Source: Vibrio lentus (GTDB lineage: Bacteria; Pseudomonadota; Gammaproteobacteria; Enterobacterales; Vibrionaceae). Taken from it: a stretch of DNA of 50,812 nt. Under the pieces are notes generated by a model. The model searched no databases. It was not told the DNA's origin and saw only the letters and a list, made by a program, of their open reading frames with translations. Positions 36,447-47,252 of this stretch are shown piece after piece (the stretch's first letter is position 1; every line of letters starts with the position of its first letter). Location: positions 28,324 through 79,135 of the forward strand of contig NZ_MCZK01000139.1 in assembly GCF_002875945.1 (NCBI RefSeq), in the 5' to 3' direction. The translations under genes and the position numbers were made by a program.

Positions 36447-37832
36447 ATGCCAAGCAATCACAACATATTTGGCCACCCTAGAGGCCTATTTCTACTTTTT
36501 AGCACCGAGCTATGGGAACGTTTCTCCTACTATGCAATGCGTGCAATTCTTGTTTTATTTCTTACCGATACCACTATCAATGGTGGTCTTGGTTGGTCAA
36601 CAAAAGATGCCCTCGATCTTTATGGTATCTACACAGGTTTAGTCTATATCACGCCATTAATCGGCGGCTGGCTTGCCGATAACTACTTAGGACAACGTAA
36701 ATCGATCCTAGTAGGCGGTGTGTTAATGGCATTAGGTCAATTTACGCTCGCTCTTCCTAACGGCGCGATTGGCTTAGACCAAGTCAATGCTCTTTATTTA
36801 GGTTTAGCACTGCTTATCAGTGGTAACGGTATGTTTAAACCAAACATCTCGACCATGGTTGGCGACCTATACCAAGAAGGCGATAACCGACGTGACGGTG
36901 CTTTCACCATTTTCTACATGGGCATCAACTTAGGCGCGCTACTGGGTGGCTTAATTTCAGGTGCTGCAGTCGATTCATTCGGTTGGAAAGCTGGCTTCCT
37001 TGCCGCTGGTATCGGTATGGTTATTAGCTTAGTTATGCAGTTGACGATGGCTCAATCATGGTTAGGCAACATTGGCTCAGTACCTGCAGCTGCACGAGCG
37101 AAAGAGCTGAATAAATCGAAAGAGAAAACACCACTGACCAAAGAAGAGTTCGACAGACTAAAAGTTATTCTGATTATGGGTCTGTTCGTAATTGTTTTCT
37201 GGGCTGGCTTTGAACAAGCTGGCGGTCTGATGAACATCTACACTCAGCAATATACTGACCGTATGATTGGTGGTTTTGAAGTTCCAGCCGCATGGTTCCA
37301 ATCTCTGAACCCATTCTTCATCATCACCCTCGCACCTATCATTGCGGCATTTTGGGTCAAGCTTGGTAAGCGTGAACCAAACTCTCCTGTGAAATTTGCG
37401 ATGGCTTTGTTCTTCCTAGCTCTTGGCTTTGTGTGCATGATGGGCGCAGTAATGGAGCAAGGTGGCGATCTAACAGTGAAGACATCAATGCTTTGGCTAG
37501 TCGGTGCTTTCTTCTTCCATACCCTTGGCGAGCTTTGTCTATCTCCTATTGGCCTGTCGTTGGTCACTAAGTTAGCTCCGCTTCGTCTAGCATCGTTAAT
37601 GATGGGTGCATGGTTTGGCTTCAATGCCGTTGCAAACTACGTAGCTGGCCTTGTCGGTTCTCACGTTGGTGAGCTTGGCGCAATGTCTATCTTCGGTGGT
37701 ATCGCAATTACAGCGACAATCAGTGGCGTCTTACTGCTTCTTTGTGCTGGCAAACTTGTATCATGGATGCATGGCGTAGAAACCAACATGACGCTTGAAG
37801 CAGAGCCAAAAGCAGAAACTTCTGTTGCTTAA
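36447..37832 (+). CDS. POT/PTR-family di- and tripeptide:proton symporter
   Basis: Imports di- and tripeptides using the proton gradient. The signature ELWERFSYY (21-29), with the ExxER proton-coupling motif, is exact for the family; a second landmark GELCLSPIGLSLVTK is in the C-terminal half. At 461 residues with about 12-14 helices it is similar to E. coli DtpA/DtpB. It appears monocistronic and shares a strong terminator with hemH. Confidence 0.92.
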   Translation: MPSNHNIFGHPRGLFLLFSTELWERFSYYAMRAILVLFLTDTTINGGLGWSTKDALDLYGIYTGLVYITPLIGGWLADNYLGQRKSILVGGVLMALGQFTLALPNGAIGLDQVNALYLGLALLISGNGMFKPNISTMVGDLYQEGDNRRDGAFTIFYMGINLGALLGGLISGAAVDSFGWKAGFLAAGIGMVISLVMQLTMAQSWLGNIGSVPAAARAKELNKSKEKTPLTKEEFDRLKVILIMGLFVIVFWAGFEQAGGLMNIYTQQYTDRMIGGFEVPAAWFQSLNPFFIITLAPIIAAFWVKLGKREPNSPVKFAMALFFLALGFVCMMGAVMEQGGDLTVKTSMLWLVGAFFFHTLGELCLSPIGLSLVTKLAPLRLASLMMGAWFGFNAVANYVAGLVGSHVGELGAMSIFGGIAITATISGVLLLLCAGKLVSWMHGVETNMTLEAEPKAETSVA

Positions 37833-37867
37833 TAGCTAGATCTATTTCAAGAAGAAACATCAAGATC

Positions 37868-37898
37868 AAAAAGGGCTGCTCAATGAGCAGCCCTTTTT
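37868..37898. terminator. Bidirectional terminator between transporter and hemH
   Basis: Perfect 14-base arms (37868-37881 and 37885-37898) around AAT, with flanking A and T runs on both sides. Confidence 0.93.
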
Positions 37899-37923
37899 AT
37901 TATCTATTCAATCGACATATCAG

Positions 37924-38886
37924 TTAGCGATGAAGCGCCACTAGTTCAGCCATCATATCGATGTGTGAGTCTCTGTCGTTGAGACACATAATGTAGCTAA
38001 AGTCAGAACCACCAGCATCAATGAACGTCTCTTTACACTGGTCTGAAATCTCTTCTAACGTTTCTAAACAGTCCACTGAGAATGCAGGCGCCATAATATC
38101 AATCTTCTTGATGCCTTTGCTTGGAAGCGTTTCAAGCGTTTCGTCAGTATAAGGCTTCAACCACTCCTCACGGCCAAATCGAGATTGGTAGGTCATGGTG
38201 ATGTCTTCCGTGGATAACCCTAACTCCGCAGCAAGCAATTTAGTCGTCGCTTCACAATGTTGTGGGTAGATATCGCCTTCATCGGCCAACCTTTTCGGGA
38301 TGCCGTGGAATGAACACACCAAGTGATCGCCTCTGCCATTTTCTTCCCAATGGCTACGAACACTTTCAGCCAATGCTTTCGCATAGCTAGGGTGAGAGTA
38401 ATAATCTCGAATAAAGCGATAGCTCGGGATAACAGGCATTTGTTTGAAGGCTTTAGTTAAACCATCAGAAACGGCTGCTGTCGTTGTGCCTGAGTACTGA
38501 GGGTATAAAGGCAATACGATGATGTCTTCAACGCCCTGCTCCATTAATTGCTCAACGCCCGTCTTAAGGCTTGGGTTGCCATAGGTCATTCCCAATGCAA
38601 CCGGCATCTGTAATTTTGTTTGTAGCTTTTCAGCTTGTCTCTGCGAATAAACAAGCAGTGGTGAGCCTTCATCCATCCAAACAGACTGATAAAGCTTAGC
38701 CACTTTAGGTGCACGAATCGGTAGAATCACCCCATGTAAAATAGGACACCAAAGCCAGCGTGTTAGGTTTACCACTCTTTTATCGTGTAAGAACTCACTT
38801 AAAAATCGGCGAACGCCAGCTGGAGTCGCGGTATCTGGTGTTCCTAGGTTAACCAGTAAAACGCCCTGCTTTTTATTATTTTCCAT
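37924..38886 (-). CDS. hemH: Ferrochelatase
   Basis: Inserts ferrous iron into protoporphyrin IX in the last step of heme synthesis. The 320-residue protein has the start [12 protein letters not shown], the metal-site His in [10 protein letters not shown], the iron-site Glu region [12 protein letters not shown] and [11 protein letters not shown]. The order hemH-adk-htpG on one strand matches E. coli. Confidence 0.95.
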   Translation of the reverse strand: MENNKKQGVLLVNLGTPDTATPAGVRRFLSEFLHDKRVVNLTRWLWCPILHGVILPIRAPKVAKLYQSVWMDEGSPLLVYSQRQAEKLQTKLQMPVALGMTYGNPSLKTGVEQLMEQGVEDIIVLPLYPQYSGTTTAAVSDGLTKAFKQMPVIPSYRFIRDYYSHPSYAKALAESVRSHWEENGRGDHLVCSFHGIPKRLADEGDIYPQHCEATTKLLAAELGLSTEDITMTYQSRFGREEWLKPYTDETLETLPSKGIKKIDIMAPAFSVDCLETLEEISDQCKETFIDAGGSDFSYIMCLNDRDSHIDMMAELVALHR

Positions 38887-39103
38887 AGCTACCTGAGACC
38901 AATGTGTGATTTTCTGGAACGTAATATACTAATCTGCATAAGTTTAAGATCATTGTTACGCAACTAAATTTAAGAATAGTCGCTCTTAACCTGAGTTATC
39001 GCAACATCACCTTGATCGTTAGCCGCACGAGTCTAAGCCGTAATACGGAAATTATGCACAATCGATTTTATCTAGATTGGTATACGACTAAAAATTGAAA
39101 CAA

Positions 39104-39127
39104 AAAAAGCGACCTTAAAGGTCGCTT
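39104..39127 (-). terminator. Terminator of adk
   Basis: Ten-base arms AAGCGACCTT (39107-39116) and AAGGTCGCTT (39118-39127) with almost no loop in the DNA (a few bases unpair in RNA), followed on the minus strand by TTTTTTTG. It is 36 bases past the adk stop codon. Confidence 0.85.
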
Positions 39128-39163
39128 CCAATATATCAAATTCTAAAACTGGCTGTTAGCCAA

Positions 39164-40130
<967 letters not shown>

Positions 40131-40135
40131 TCATA

Positions 40136-40162
40136 AAAAAAAGCCCGCATTAGCGAGCTTTT
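40136..40162 (-). terminator. Terminator of htpG
   Basis: Ten-base arms (40139-40148 and 40153-40162) with one mismatch and an ATTA loop; the minus-strand tail is TTTTTTTTATG. It lies 35 bases past the htpG stop codon. Confidence 0.8.
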
Positions 40163-40197
40163 AATTATAATTATGAGCTTAGCCCAAAGTCGAAAGA

Positions 40198-42102
40198 CTA
40201 ACGTTTTGTCAGTAGTTCGTTGATTGCACCTAAGAATTGTGACGGATCTTCCATTGAGCCCTTTTCAGCAAGCATTGCCTGACCAAGTAGTAGCTCAACC
40301 CAGCGACCAAACGCCTGTTCGTCCGCTTCATCAGCCATCTGTTTAACTAACGCATGCTCAGGGTTAATCTCAAAAATGTACTTAACTTCAGGAGCAGCTT
40401 GACCCGCAGCTTCTAGAAGTTTAGCCATTTGAGTGCCCATCTCGAAATCATCGGTAACAACAACAGCTGGCGTGGTTGCTAGCTTGAATGTCGTGCGAAC
40501 CTCTTTAACACGATCACCAAGGTAAGCTTGAGTGCGATCAACAACAGACTTGAATTCTTCTTCCGTCTCTTTTTGCTTCTCTTTCTCTTCTTCACCTTCA
40601 AACTTGCTTAGATCTAAGCCCGCTTTTGTGATCGATTGGAACTGCTTACCGTCGAAGTCAGTAAGGTAATTCATCACATACTCATCAATACGATCGTACA
40701 TGAGAACAACTTCGATGCCTTTCGCTTTGAACTGCTCTAGGTGAGGGCTGTTCTTAGCTGCAGCATAGCTGTCTGCCGTTAGGTAATAGATCTTGTCTTG
40801 ACCTTCTTTCATACGTTCAACGTAAGAAGCTAGGCTGATGGTTTGCTCAACAGAATTTTCTTCCGTTGACGAGAAACGAAGGAGACCAGCGATTTTTTCT
40901 TTGTTCGCCATGTCTTCTGCAGGGCCTTCCTTCAATACTAGGCCGAACTCTTTCCAAAACTCCAAGTACTTGTCGTTGTCATTCTTCGCCATGCGCTCAA
41001 GCATCGTCAGAACACGCTTAGTACATGCACCACGAAGAGACTGAGTCACTTTGTTGTCTTGAAGGATTTCACGAGATACGTTAAGCGGCAGATCATTTGA
41101 GTCAATTAAGCCACGAACGAAACGCATGTAAGATGGCATAAACTGCTCTGCATCATCCATGATGAATACACGCTGTACATAAAGCTTTAAGCCACTCTTG
41201 TGATCACGGTTCATCATATCCCAAGGTGCTTTCGCAGGGATGTAAAGCAAGCTGGTGTAATCGTTCTTACCTTCAACTTTGTTGTGGCTCCACGTTAATG
41301 GATCAGCAAAGTCGTGAGAAACGTGCTTGTAAAACTCTTGGTACTCTTCTTTCTCGATATCAGATTTGTTACGAGTCCAAAGCGCTTGAGCTTTGTTGAT
41401 CTGTTCCCAATGCTTATCTTCGGTGTCTTTACCTTCGTCATCTTTAACCGCAGTTAAGATAGAAACCGGGATGCCGATGTGATCAGAGTATTTACCAATC
41501 ACTTCACGTAAACGCCACTCGTTCAAGAACTCTTTGCCGTCTTCACGCATATGAAGAATGATGTCAGTACCACGAGATTCTTTAGTGATGTCTTCAATGG
41601 TGTAGTCACCTTCACCCGCTGAATGCCATTGCACAGCTTCATCGCTTGCCAGCCCAGCAGCGCGAGTTCGAACCGTTACTGCGTCTGCAACGATAAATGC
41701 AGAATAGAAACCAACACCAAATTGGCCAATAAGTTGAGAGTCTTTGCTTTGGTCATCAGACAGCTTTGAGAAAAAGTCAGCCGTACCTGATTTAGCAATC
41801 GTGCCCAAATGCTCGATAACGTTGTCGCGGGTCATGCCGATACCGTTATCAGAAATAGTCAGAGTGTTGGATTCTGCGTTGAATGATAATTTCACGCCTA
41901 AATCCGCATCGCCTTGATAAAGGTCGCCATTTGATAGCGCTTGAAAACGAAGTTTGTCAGCCGCGTCAGATGCGTTAGAGATCAGCTCACGTAGGAAAAT
42001 TTCTTTGTTCGAATACAGTGAGTGGATCATTAGATGAAGTAGTTGTTTTACTTCAGATTGAAAGCCACGAGTCTCTTTATTTTGCGTTGCTGTTTCGCTC
42101 AT
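40198..42102 (-). CDS. htpG: Molecular chaperone HtpG (bacterial Hsp90)
   Basis: ATP-dependent dimeric chaperone in the cytoplasm. The N-terminal GHKL ATPase motifs are plain: [24 protein letters not shown], and [12 protein letters not shown] use the ATG at 42102 ([22 protein letters not shown]), giving 634 residues, the usual Hsp90 start; the longer frame to 42219 adds 39 hydrophobic residues and crosses the heat-shock promoter. It is divergent from toxR, as in V. cholerae. Confidence 0.96.
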   Translation of the reverse strand: MSETATQNKETRGFQSEVKQLLHLMIHSLYSNKEIFLRELISNASDAADKLRFQALSNGDLYQGDADLGVKLSFNAESNTLTISDNGIGMTRDNVIEHLGTIAKSGTADFFSKLSDDQSKDSQLIGQFGVGFYSAFIVADAVTVRTRAAGLASDEAVQWHSAGEGDYTIEDITKESRGTDIILHMREDGKEFLNEWRLREVIGKYSDHIGIPVSILTAVKDDEGKDTEDKHWEQINKAQALWTRNKSDIEKEEYQEFYKHVSHDFADPLTWSHNKVEGKNDYTSLLYIPAKAPWDMMNRDHKSGLKLYVQRVFIMDDAEQFMPSYMRFVRGLIDSNDLPLNVSREILQDNKVTQSLRGACTKRVLTMLERMAKNDNDKYLEFWKEFGLVLKEGPAEDMANKEKIAGLLRFSSTEENSVEQTISLASYVERMKEGQDKIYYLTADSYAAAKNSPHLEQFKAKGIEVVLMYDRIDEYVMNYLTDFDGKQFQSITKAGLDLSKFEGEEEKEKQKETEEEFKSVVDRTQAYLGDRVKEVRTTFKLATTPAVVVTDDFEMGTQMAKLLEAAGQAAPEVKYIFEINPEHALVKQMADEADEQAFGRWVELLLGQAMLAEKGSMEDPSQFLGAINELLTKR

Positions 42103-42179
42103 TTTTACTCCAAAACATCTATACTTTATGTTGAATACCGAAAGAGGCATTACACAGGATACCACTCTTATGTTCATTA

Positions 42180-42207
42180 ACATGAGGATGACAAATGTAA
42201 ATTCAAG
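42180..42207 (-). promoter_or_regulatory. Sigma32 heat-shock promoter of htpG
   Basis: On the minus strand, CTTGAAT (42201-42207), 13 bases, then CCTCATGT (42180-42187) closely match the sigma32 pattern CTTGAAA-N13-CCCCATNT. The leader would be about 70 bases. In V. cholerae the heat-shock promoter of htpG opposes toxR and lowers toxR expression at high temperature (established knowledge); the same layout is seen here. Confidence 0.75.
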
Positions 42208-42372
42208 GTCAAAAATCATAAAAACACTGTTTTTTTGATCTGTTTTTATTATCCTTGAGGCTGATAAATATAAAAGAACATAAAAGAAGCCATGATTTGG
42301 TGAAGAATGAACGGAACTTCACCTGAGATTTGTCTATTTCGCACCCAAAATCATCCAAAATAGAAGAATTCA

Positions 42373-43278
42373 ATGAGCAATATCGGCACAAAGTTTATTC
42401 TCGCACAGCGGTTCGTATTCGACCCAAACAGCAATTCACTTGTTGATCAGGCCAGCGACGGTGAAGTCGTCCGCCTTGGTAGCAATGAAAGCCGCATTCT
42501 CCTGATGCTGTCAGAAAGACCCAATGAAGTTATCACTCGTAACGAATTACACGAATATGTTTGGCGGGACCAAGGCTTTGAGGTGGACGACTCCAGCTTA
42601 ACGCAAGCGGTATCGACACTCAGAAAAATGCTCAAAGACTCAACCAAGTCTCCAGAATTCGTAAAGACTGTGCCAAAGCGTGGCTACCAGTTTATCGCTT
42701 CTGTTGAACGTTCAGCGCCACTTTCTTCAAGCGAACAGCCTGTCATGGCTGAAATCGTAGAAAGTGAGATGGAACCGACGTTAGCGTTTACTACAACAGC
42801 CGAAGAAGTGGTCACCGAGATGACCGAGTCAGAGCCTGTAACTAAAGTTCAAGAGACTAACGCTGAAGTAGAACCAAAAACTACCACCAACGTTGCCGCG
42901 AGCAAAAGCAGCAATAAGTGGACAAGCTTTAGTATTCTGCTCGTTGCGCTCATCATGCCAATTCTGGTATTAACGTTTACTAATCCAGCTGAATCCGAGT
43001 TCAAAACACTGGCTGAAGTGGATGGTGTGAAGGTTCAATCACCAGTTAACCACCCAGACCTCAGCAGTTGGCTTCCCGCGATAGAGAAGTGTGTATTACG
43101 TTACAACACCAATCACAGTGGCATGCTAAAGCCGACTGAAGTGATCGCAACAGGTGGACAAACCAACAACCTTGCCCTCAACTACATTCACCCGCAAGAT
43201 TACTCGAGCGAAAACGTAACCCTAAGAATTTACGCAGACCAGTCGGATGTAAACGACATTTGTAACGGAGGTCAGTAA
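42373..43278 (+). CDS. toxR: Transmembrane transcriptional regulator ToxR
   Basis: Membrane-bound activator controlling outer membrane porins and, in pathogens, virulence genes; it responds to bile and envelope state. Residues 1-115 form an OmpR-type winged helix (LTQAVSTLRKML, VPKRGYQFI). A proline- and glutamate-rich tether (about 120-180) varies between species. A membrane helix lies at about 183-201, followed by a short periplasmic domain with two cysteines (about 240 and 297) that can form the known disulfide. Length is 301 residues. It is one base from toxS. Confidence 0.95.
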   Translation: MSNIGTKFILAQRFVFDPNSNSLVDQASDGEVVRLGSNESRILLMLSERPNEVITRNELHEYVWRDQGFEVDDSSLTQAVSTLRKMLKDSTKSPEFVKTVPKRGYQFIASVERSAPLSSSEQPVMAEIVESEMEPTLAFTTTAEEVVTEMTESEPVTKVQETNAEVEPKTTTNVAASKSSNKWTSFSILLVALIMPILVLTFTNPAESEFKTLAEVDGVKVQSPVNHPDLSSWLPAIEKCVLRYNTNHSGMLKPTEVIATGGQTNNLALNYIHPQDYSSENVTLRIYADQSDVNDICNGGQ

Positions 43279-43279
43279 C

Positions 43280-43795
43280 ATGAAATTAAAAGTATCGATT
43301 ATTTTACTGGTTCTATCTGCATTTTTAAGTGGTTGGTTGTATTGGGGCAGCGATGCAAAAGTAGAGCGCTTACTCACTCAGCATGAATGGCAATCGAAAA
43401 TAGTGACGCTGATCAGCGACAACAAGCAAGCTGACTCAATCGGCCCGCTTCGTAAAGTTGAGCTATCATCGAATGCGAAATACCTACCAAATGGTACATA
43501 CCTGAGAATGTCAGTAGTTAGACTTTACGGTACTCAAACTGAGCCTGCGAATGTCATCAACATTTCTGAAACTGGTCAGTGGGATATAAACGACAACTAC
43601 CTATTAGTTTCACCAACAGAGTTTAAAGATGTGACTTCAGCTCAGCGCCAAGACTTTTCGGAAGGGCAACTCGAACTTATCACTCAGGTTATCAAAATGG
43701 ATGCCGAGCAGAGCCGACGCATTGATATCGTTAACCCGAAAGCACTATTACTGACTAGCTTGAACCACGGTTCTACGGTGTTGTTTTCAAACTAA
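43280..43795 (+). CDS. toxS: ToxR-stabilising periplasmic protein ToxS
   Basis: Inner-membrane-anchored periplasmic partner that protects ToxR from proteolysis and takes part in bile sensing. The 171-residue protein has one N-terminal helix (about 3-22), then a beta-rich domain containing GQWDINDNYLLVSP. It is separated from toxR by one base, and a terminator follows, so toxRS is a two-gene operon. Confidence 0.94.
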   Translation: MKLKVSIILLVLSAFLSGWLYWGSDAKVERLLTQHEWQSKIVTLISDNKQADSIGPLRKVELSSNAKYLPNGTYLRMSVVRLYGTQTEPANVINISETGQWDINDNYLLVSPTEFKDVTSAQRQDFSEGQLELITQVIKMDAEQSRRIDIVNPKALLLTSLNHGSTVLFSN

Positions 43796-43813
43796 CTCTC
43801 TCGAGTAATAAAT

Positions 43814-43837
43814 AAAGGGGCATTACGCCCTTTTTTT
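43814..43837 (+). terminator. Terminator of toxRS
   Basis: Eight-base arms (43814-43821 and 43827-43834) with one G-U pair and an ATTAC loop, with a continuing T run. It is 19 bases past the toxS stop. Confidence 0.82.
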
Positions 43838-44005
43838 GTATCTAACTTCCGACATGAAATCTATCGATTGGATTAATTCACCTACCCTATTGTCGAACTC
43901 TTCTCTTAACCAAATTTTCAAGTAACTGCTCGTCAAAATGGCATTTGAAATATTAACGTTTGCCGTTAGCATCAAGTTACTGTTATAGAATTTAAAAGGT
44001 TAATC

Positions 44006-44317
44006 ATGGCTACAGAATCAAACTCGGTAAGTACGTCAATCACCAAGGCAACAATCGCAATACACTATTGTCGTCAATGTAACTGGATGCTTCGCTCTAG
44101 CTGGTTATGCCAAGAGCTGCTGCATACCTTCAGTGAAGAAATTGAACAGGTGAGCTTACACCCAGATACAGGAGGTCGATTTGAGATCTTTTGTAATGGA
44201 GTGCAGATCTGGGAAAGAAAAGCGGATGGAGGTTTTCCTGAGGCGAAAGTACTGAAGCAAAGAGTGCGAAACATCATTGCTCCAGACAAAGACCTCGGCC
44301 ACGTAGACTCAAAGTAA
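44006..44317 (+). CDS. SelT/SelW/SelH-family (Rdx) thioredoxin-like protein
   Basis: A 103-residue protein with the family layout: beta strand IAIHYCRQCNW with a CxxC at 22-25, then the GRFEIFCNGVQIWERK segment and the GGFPEAKVLKQRVRN tail. Eukaryotic relatives carry selenocysteine at the second position; here the site is Cys. A redox role is likely for the family but the substrate is unknown. It lies between toxRS and yfcE. Its stop codon is inside a terminator-like hairpin. Confidence 0.85.
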   Translation: MATESNSVSTSITKATIAIHYCRQCNWMLRSSWLCQELLHTFSEEIEQVSLHPDTGGRFEIFCNGVQIWERKADGGFPEAKVLKQRVRNIIAPDKDLGHVDSK

Positions 44318-44341
44318 GCCTTAGCCGAGGCTTTACTTGTT
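44312..44341 (+). terminator. Terminator of the SelW-like gene
   Basis: Ten-base arm AAGTAAGCCT (44312-44321) pairs with AGGCTTTACTT (44328-44338) with one bulged base. The stem includes the stop codon. The tail GTTT is short, so this is tentative. Confidence 0.5.
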
Positions 44342-44389
44342 TAGCTTCAGCCTGCCAGCGTGGTGTTGAATGGGCTTTAAGCTAACCGC

Positions 44390-44935
44390 TTACAGCTGGC
44401 CACTCACAAGTAACTCGCCTTCAAGGCTAACCACTTTAAATGTACCGTTTTCGTATAACCCATAGCTTGCAGCATGATCATTTCGTGGGAATGTCGCCGA
44501 GCTTGGGTTAAATATGAAGATGCCATCCTGATATTCAGCGACAGGAATATGAGTGTGACCATGGGCAATCACATCGCCCGCTTTTAACGCTGGGCGCTTA
44601 CTTGAGTTGTAAAGGTGACCATGAGTTAAGAAGATACGCTGGCCTGACTCTAGTAACACCCACGAGTAATCAACCATCATAGGGAAAGACAGCAGCATTT
44701 GGTCCACTTCACTGTCGCAATTACCACGAACCGCGATGATCTCTTGAGAAAATTCATTCAGTTTTTCAGCAACCGCTGGCGGGTTATACCCTTCAGGAAT
44801 CGGATTTCTCGGACCATGATTCAGGATATCGCCAAGCAACACTAAATATTGAGCACCAGATGCTTGGTATAACGCTAATACCTTTTCTGTCGCTGGCAGT
44901 GACCCATGTAAATCTGAAGCAAAAAATAATTTCAC
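44390..44935 (-). CDS. yfcE: Metallophosphoesterase, YfcE family
   Basis: A 181-residue phosphodiesterase of the calcineurin-like metallophosphoesterase superfamily. The metal-site motifs are in order: SDLHG (7-11), LGDILNHGPR, VRGNCDSEV, FLTHGHLY and AHGHTHIP. It starts with GTG after a strong GGAGAAG; E. coli YfcE acts on phosphodiesters. It lies 47 bases downstream of the CBS gene on the same strand, so it could be the last gene of that operon; no terminator is seen between. Confidence 0.9.
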   Translation of the reverse strand: MKLFFASDLHGSLPATEKVLALYQASGAQYLVLLGDILNHGPRNPIPEGYNPPAVAEKLNEFSQEIIAVRGNCDSEVDQMLLSFPMMVDYSWVLLESGQRIFLTHGHLYNSSKRPALKAGDVIAHGHTHIPVAEYQDGIFIFNPSSATFPRNDHAASYGLYENGTFKVVSLEGELLVSGQL

Positions 44936-44982
44936 ACGTACTTCTCCATAAAACTTATGAGGCTATTGTACGTATCGAAAAG

Positions 44983-45390
44983 CTAAACGTCACCTCTCGC
45001 CATGCCGTTGATCACGATATTATTGTAACTAACCATACCGACTATCTTATTGTCATTGACCACTGGGGCGCGACTGATACCAAAACGTTCAAACAAGCGC
45101 GCACAATACTTCACATTCATATCAGCAGACACTGTCAAAGCAGGCTTGGTCATAATTTCATAAACGTTGGTTCGCTTTGGAGAACGGTTCTTAGCCAGTA
45201 CTTTTTTGGCAATGTCATTCATCAACACGATGCCGTACTCATCATCCTCGTGGCGTTTATCAACGATGATGGCTTTCACTTTGTGTTTTTTCGCCATCTC
45301 AATCGCTTCCAATACTGTGGTTAATCCATCAATAATCACGTACGTATTGGCCATTACATCGCCCACACGGATCTTTTCGCTGGAACTCAT
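44983..45390 (-). CDS. Tandem CBS-domain protein
   Basis: A 135-residue soluble protein made of two CBS motifs: VGDVMANTYVIIDGLTTVLEAI...GIVLMNDIAKKVL and VYEIMTKPALTVSADMNVKY...GISRAPVVNDNKIVGMVSYNNIVI. CBS pairs bind adenine nucleotides or related ligands and commonly gate transporters. It is the fourth gene of the DUF1538 operon, with a four-base overlap (ATGA) with the PII-like gene, which argues that it works with the membrane proteins. No catalytic domain is fused. Confidence 0.85.
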   Translation of the reverse strand: MSSSEKIRVGDVMANTYVIIDGLTTVLEAIEMAKKHKVKAIIVDKRHEDDEYGIVLMNDIAKKVLAKNRSPKRTNVYEIMTKPALTVSADMNVKYCARLFERFGISRAPVVNDNKIVGMVSYNNIVINGMARGDV

Positions 45391-45737
45391 AGTTCATCCT
45401 CCACAACCTTAGTTAACGTTTCGACTTGATGAGCGACGCCGACCGCATCTTCCACATCAATCTGCACAGCAATGCCCTGACCAGACTCTTGATCGAACTC
45501 CCCCACTTCACCGATGGTTTCAAGAATATGCCTCGCCAAATGCTCTTCAACCACAAACAGCAGCACATCTTTTTGCACCTCTAACGTTAAACCGAAGAAA
45601 GTACGTTTTTGGTTTAAGCCCTGCCCTCGGGCATTGTTAATCACCGTAGCACCGGTTGCACCCGCATCACGCGCGGCATCGAGCACGATGTCTGTCTTGC
45701 TCTCTTCTACAAACGCTAAGATAAGTTTAAAGCGCAT
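45387..45737 (-). CDS. PII-like signalling protein (GlnB-superfamily fold)
   Basis: A 116-residue protein with PII features: [37 protein letters not shown] fits the first beta-alpha-beta unit and the start of the T-loop, and LLFVVEEHLARHILETIGEVG fits the second helix, followed by SGQGIAVQIDVEDAVGV as the B-loop and last strand. The T-loop is shorter than in GlnB and the uridylylated Tyr is absent, so control by GlnD is unlikely. It overlaps its upstream neighbour by 11 bases and its downstream neighbour by four. Confidence 0.78.
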   Translation of the reverse strand: MRFKLILAFVEESKTDIVLDAARDAGATGATVINNARGQGLNQKRTFFGLTLEVQKDVLLFVVEEHLARHILETIGEVGEFDQESGQGIAVQIDVEDAVGVAHQVETLTKVVEDEL

Positions 45738-46521
45738 CTTTGCTCTCCTTAGAGGATTGTGATCGGTTTAGCCATTGCGTTATTTGGGCGTACGCCATCA
45801 CAGATATAATTGGAAATAAGCTTGCGAATGCAATCAACCCGAAGCCATCGATCACCGGATTTCTTCCGGGCACCGTTGAGGCTAATCCCAAACCAAGTGC
45901 CGTGACTAAAGGAACCGTCACCGTTGAGGTCGTCACACCGCCAGAATCGTAAGCTAATGGAATAATCAATTTGGGGGCATAGAAGGTTTGAATGACCACA
46001 ATGACATAGCCAAAAATGATGTAGTAATGAATCGGGTCTCCAGCCACGATGCGATAACTGCCCAGAGAGATGCCAATCGCAACGCCTAACGCCACGGCGA
46101 TTCTCAAGCCATTAATACGAATACTGCCACCAGACACTTGGTTTGCTTTAATGGCCACAGCGATCAGTGAAGGCTCGGCTATCGTGGTACTAAACCCAAT
46201 ACAGAACGCGAACAGGTAGACCCAATAATAATCAAACCAAGCCAATGCTTGACCTGAACTCAGTTTGAACTCCGTTAGAAAACTCGATTCCGTCAGCTGC
46301 ATCGCCATTGTTTCACCGAGAGGAAACAGCGCGAGTTCTAACCCCATCAAGAATAACGATAAGCCAAGAATTACGTAGAAAAAGCCGAGTAACACTTTAG
46401 CGAGATTGGTAACAGGTTTGCGTAATACCGCCAACTGAAAACCAAAGATAATGACCGCAATGGGGATCACATCAGTAACGGTACCAAGAAAGGTGTCGAC
46501 AAATTGCTGCACGCTGATCAT
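45727..46521 (-). CDS. DUF1538 family integral membrane protein (second copy)
   Basis: A 264-residue protein with about seven to eight helices, belonging to DUF1538. It is a paralogue of the preceding gene: both have a first helix pair ([16 protein letters not shown]), a motif [17 protein letters not shown] and the near-identical block [22 protein letters not shown] then [15 protein letters not shown]. The repeated GG-TTST-TVP block inside the membrane resembles a pore or binding motif (inference). It overlaps the first copy by four bases and the PII-like gene by 11. Function and substrate are unknown. Confidence 0.85.
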   Translation of the reverse strand: MISVQQFVDTFLGTVTDVIPIAVIIFGFQLAVLRKPVTNLAKVLLGFFYVILGLSLFLMGLELALFPLGETMAMQLTESSFLTEFKLSSGQALAWFDYYWVYLFAFCIGFSTTIAEPSLIAVAIKANQVSGGSIRINGLRIAVALGVAIGISLGSYRIVAGDPIHYYIIFGYVIVVIQTFYAPKLIIPLAYDSGGVTTSTVTVPLVTALGLGLASTVPGRNPVIDGFGLIAFASLFPIISVMAYAQITQWLNRSQSSKESKDAL

Positions 46522-47252
46522 GTCACCACCATTCCATACACCATGACAAACATCATGGGTAACAGTGAAGCAAAAGCAATCAAACCAAAGCCATCGATCA
46601 TAGGGTTACGCCCCTTAATCGCAGACGCGAGACCCACCCCCAATGCTGTAACCAAAGGAACGGTAATGGTCGATGTTGTAACGCCTCCAGAATCGTAAGC
46701 AATCCCGATGATGTTCTCCGGAGCAAAAGCCGTAAGCACCACCACCCCAATATAACCACCAATGATCATGTATTGAATTGGCCAGCCTTTTAATATTCGT
46801 AGCACGCCAAGCAAAATGGCGATGCCCACCGACAACGCCACAGTAAATCGTAAGCCATTCGCGTAGTGCTCCATCTCTTCTAAAGAGTTAGGAATAACAC
46901 CACCCTCGGCAGCCACTTCTGCCGCTTCCGCAGCAACGGCTGTCAAAGCAGGCTCCGCAATGGTTGTGCCAAACCCCAAACAAAAGGCAAAGGTCAGTAA
47001 CCAGAACACGCTCCCCTTGCGTGCAAACGCTTGAGCCATTGACTCACCGATAGGGAAAAGCCCCATTTCGAGTCCAAAAATGAAGAAGGTCAGCCCTAAG
47101 ACAACGAGTACTAAACCCAATAAAATGGATAACAGATGAGGAAGGGGTTCTTGAAGGACAGCGAGCTGAAAGAAAGCAATGACCGCTACAATTGGCAATA
47201 GATCCCTTAAGCTGCCTAGCATGGCTTTAAACAAAGCTAGCATTGCCCTCAT
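46518..47252 (-). CDS. DUF1538 family integral membrane protein (first copy)
   Basis: First gene of the four-gene operon, 244 residues, about seven helices. It has [17 protein letters not shown], then a 25-residue insertion rich in Glu, Ala and Val (about 105-130) missing from the second copy, then [22 protein letters not shown] and [21 protein letters not shown] lies five bases before its ATG. The two copies are similar enough to suggest a heteromeric pair arising by tandem duplication. Function is unknown. Confidence 0.85.
   Translation of the reverse strand: MRAMLALFKAMLGSLRDLLPIVAVIAFFQLAVLQEPLPHLLSILLGLVLVVLGLTFFIFGLEMGLFPIGESMAQAFARKGSVFWLLTFAFCLGFGTTIAEPALTAVAAEAAEVAAEGGVIPNSLEEMEHYANGLRFTVALSVGIAILLGVLRILKGWPIQYMIIGGYIGVVVLTAFAPENIIGIAYDSGGVTTSTITVPLVTALGVGLASAIKGRNPMIDGFGLIAFASLLPMMFVMVYGMVVT

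Noticed and set aside
42103..42219. N-terminal extension of htpG to 42219
   Set aside because: It crosses the sigma32 promoter and adds residues not found in Hsp90; the ATG at 42102 gives the normal start.
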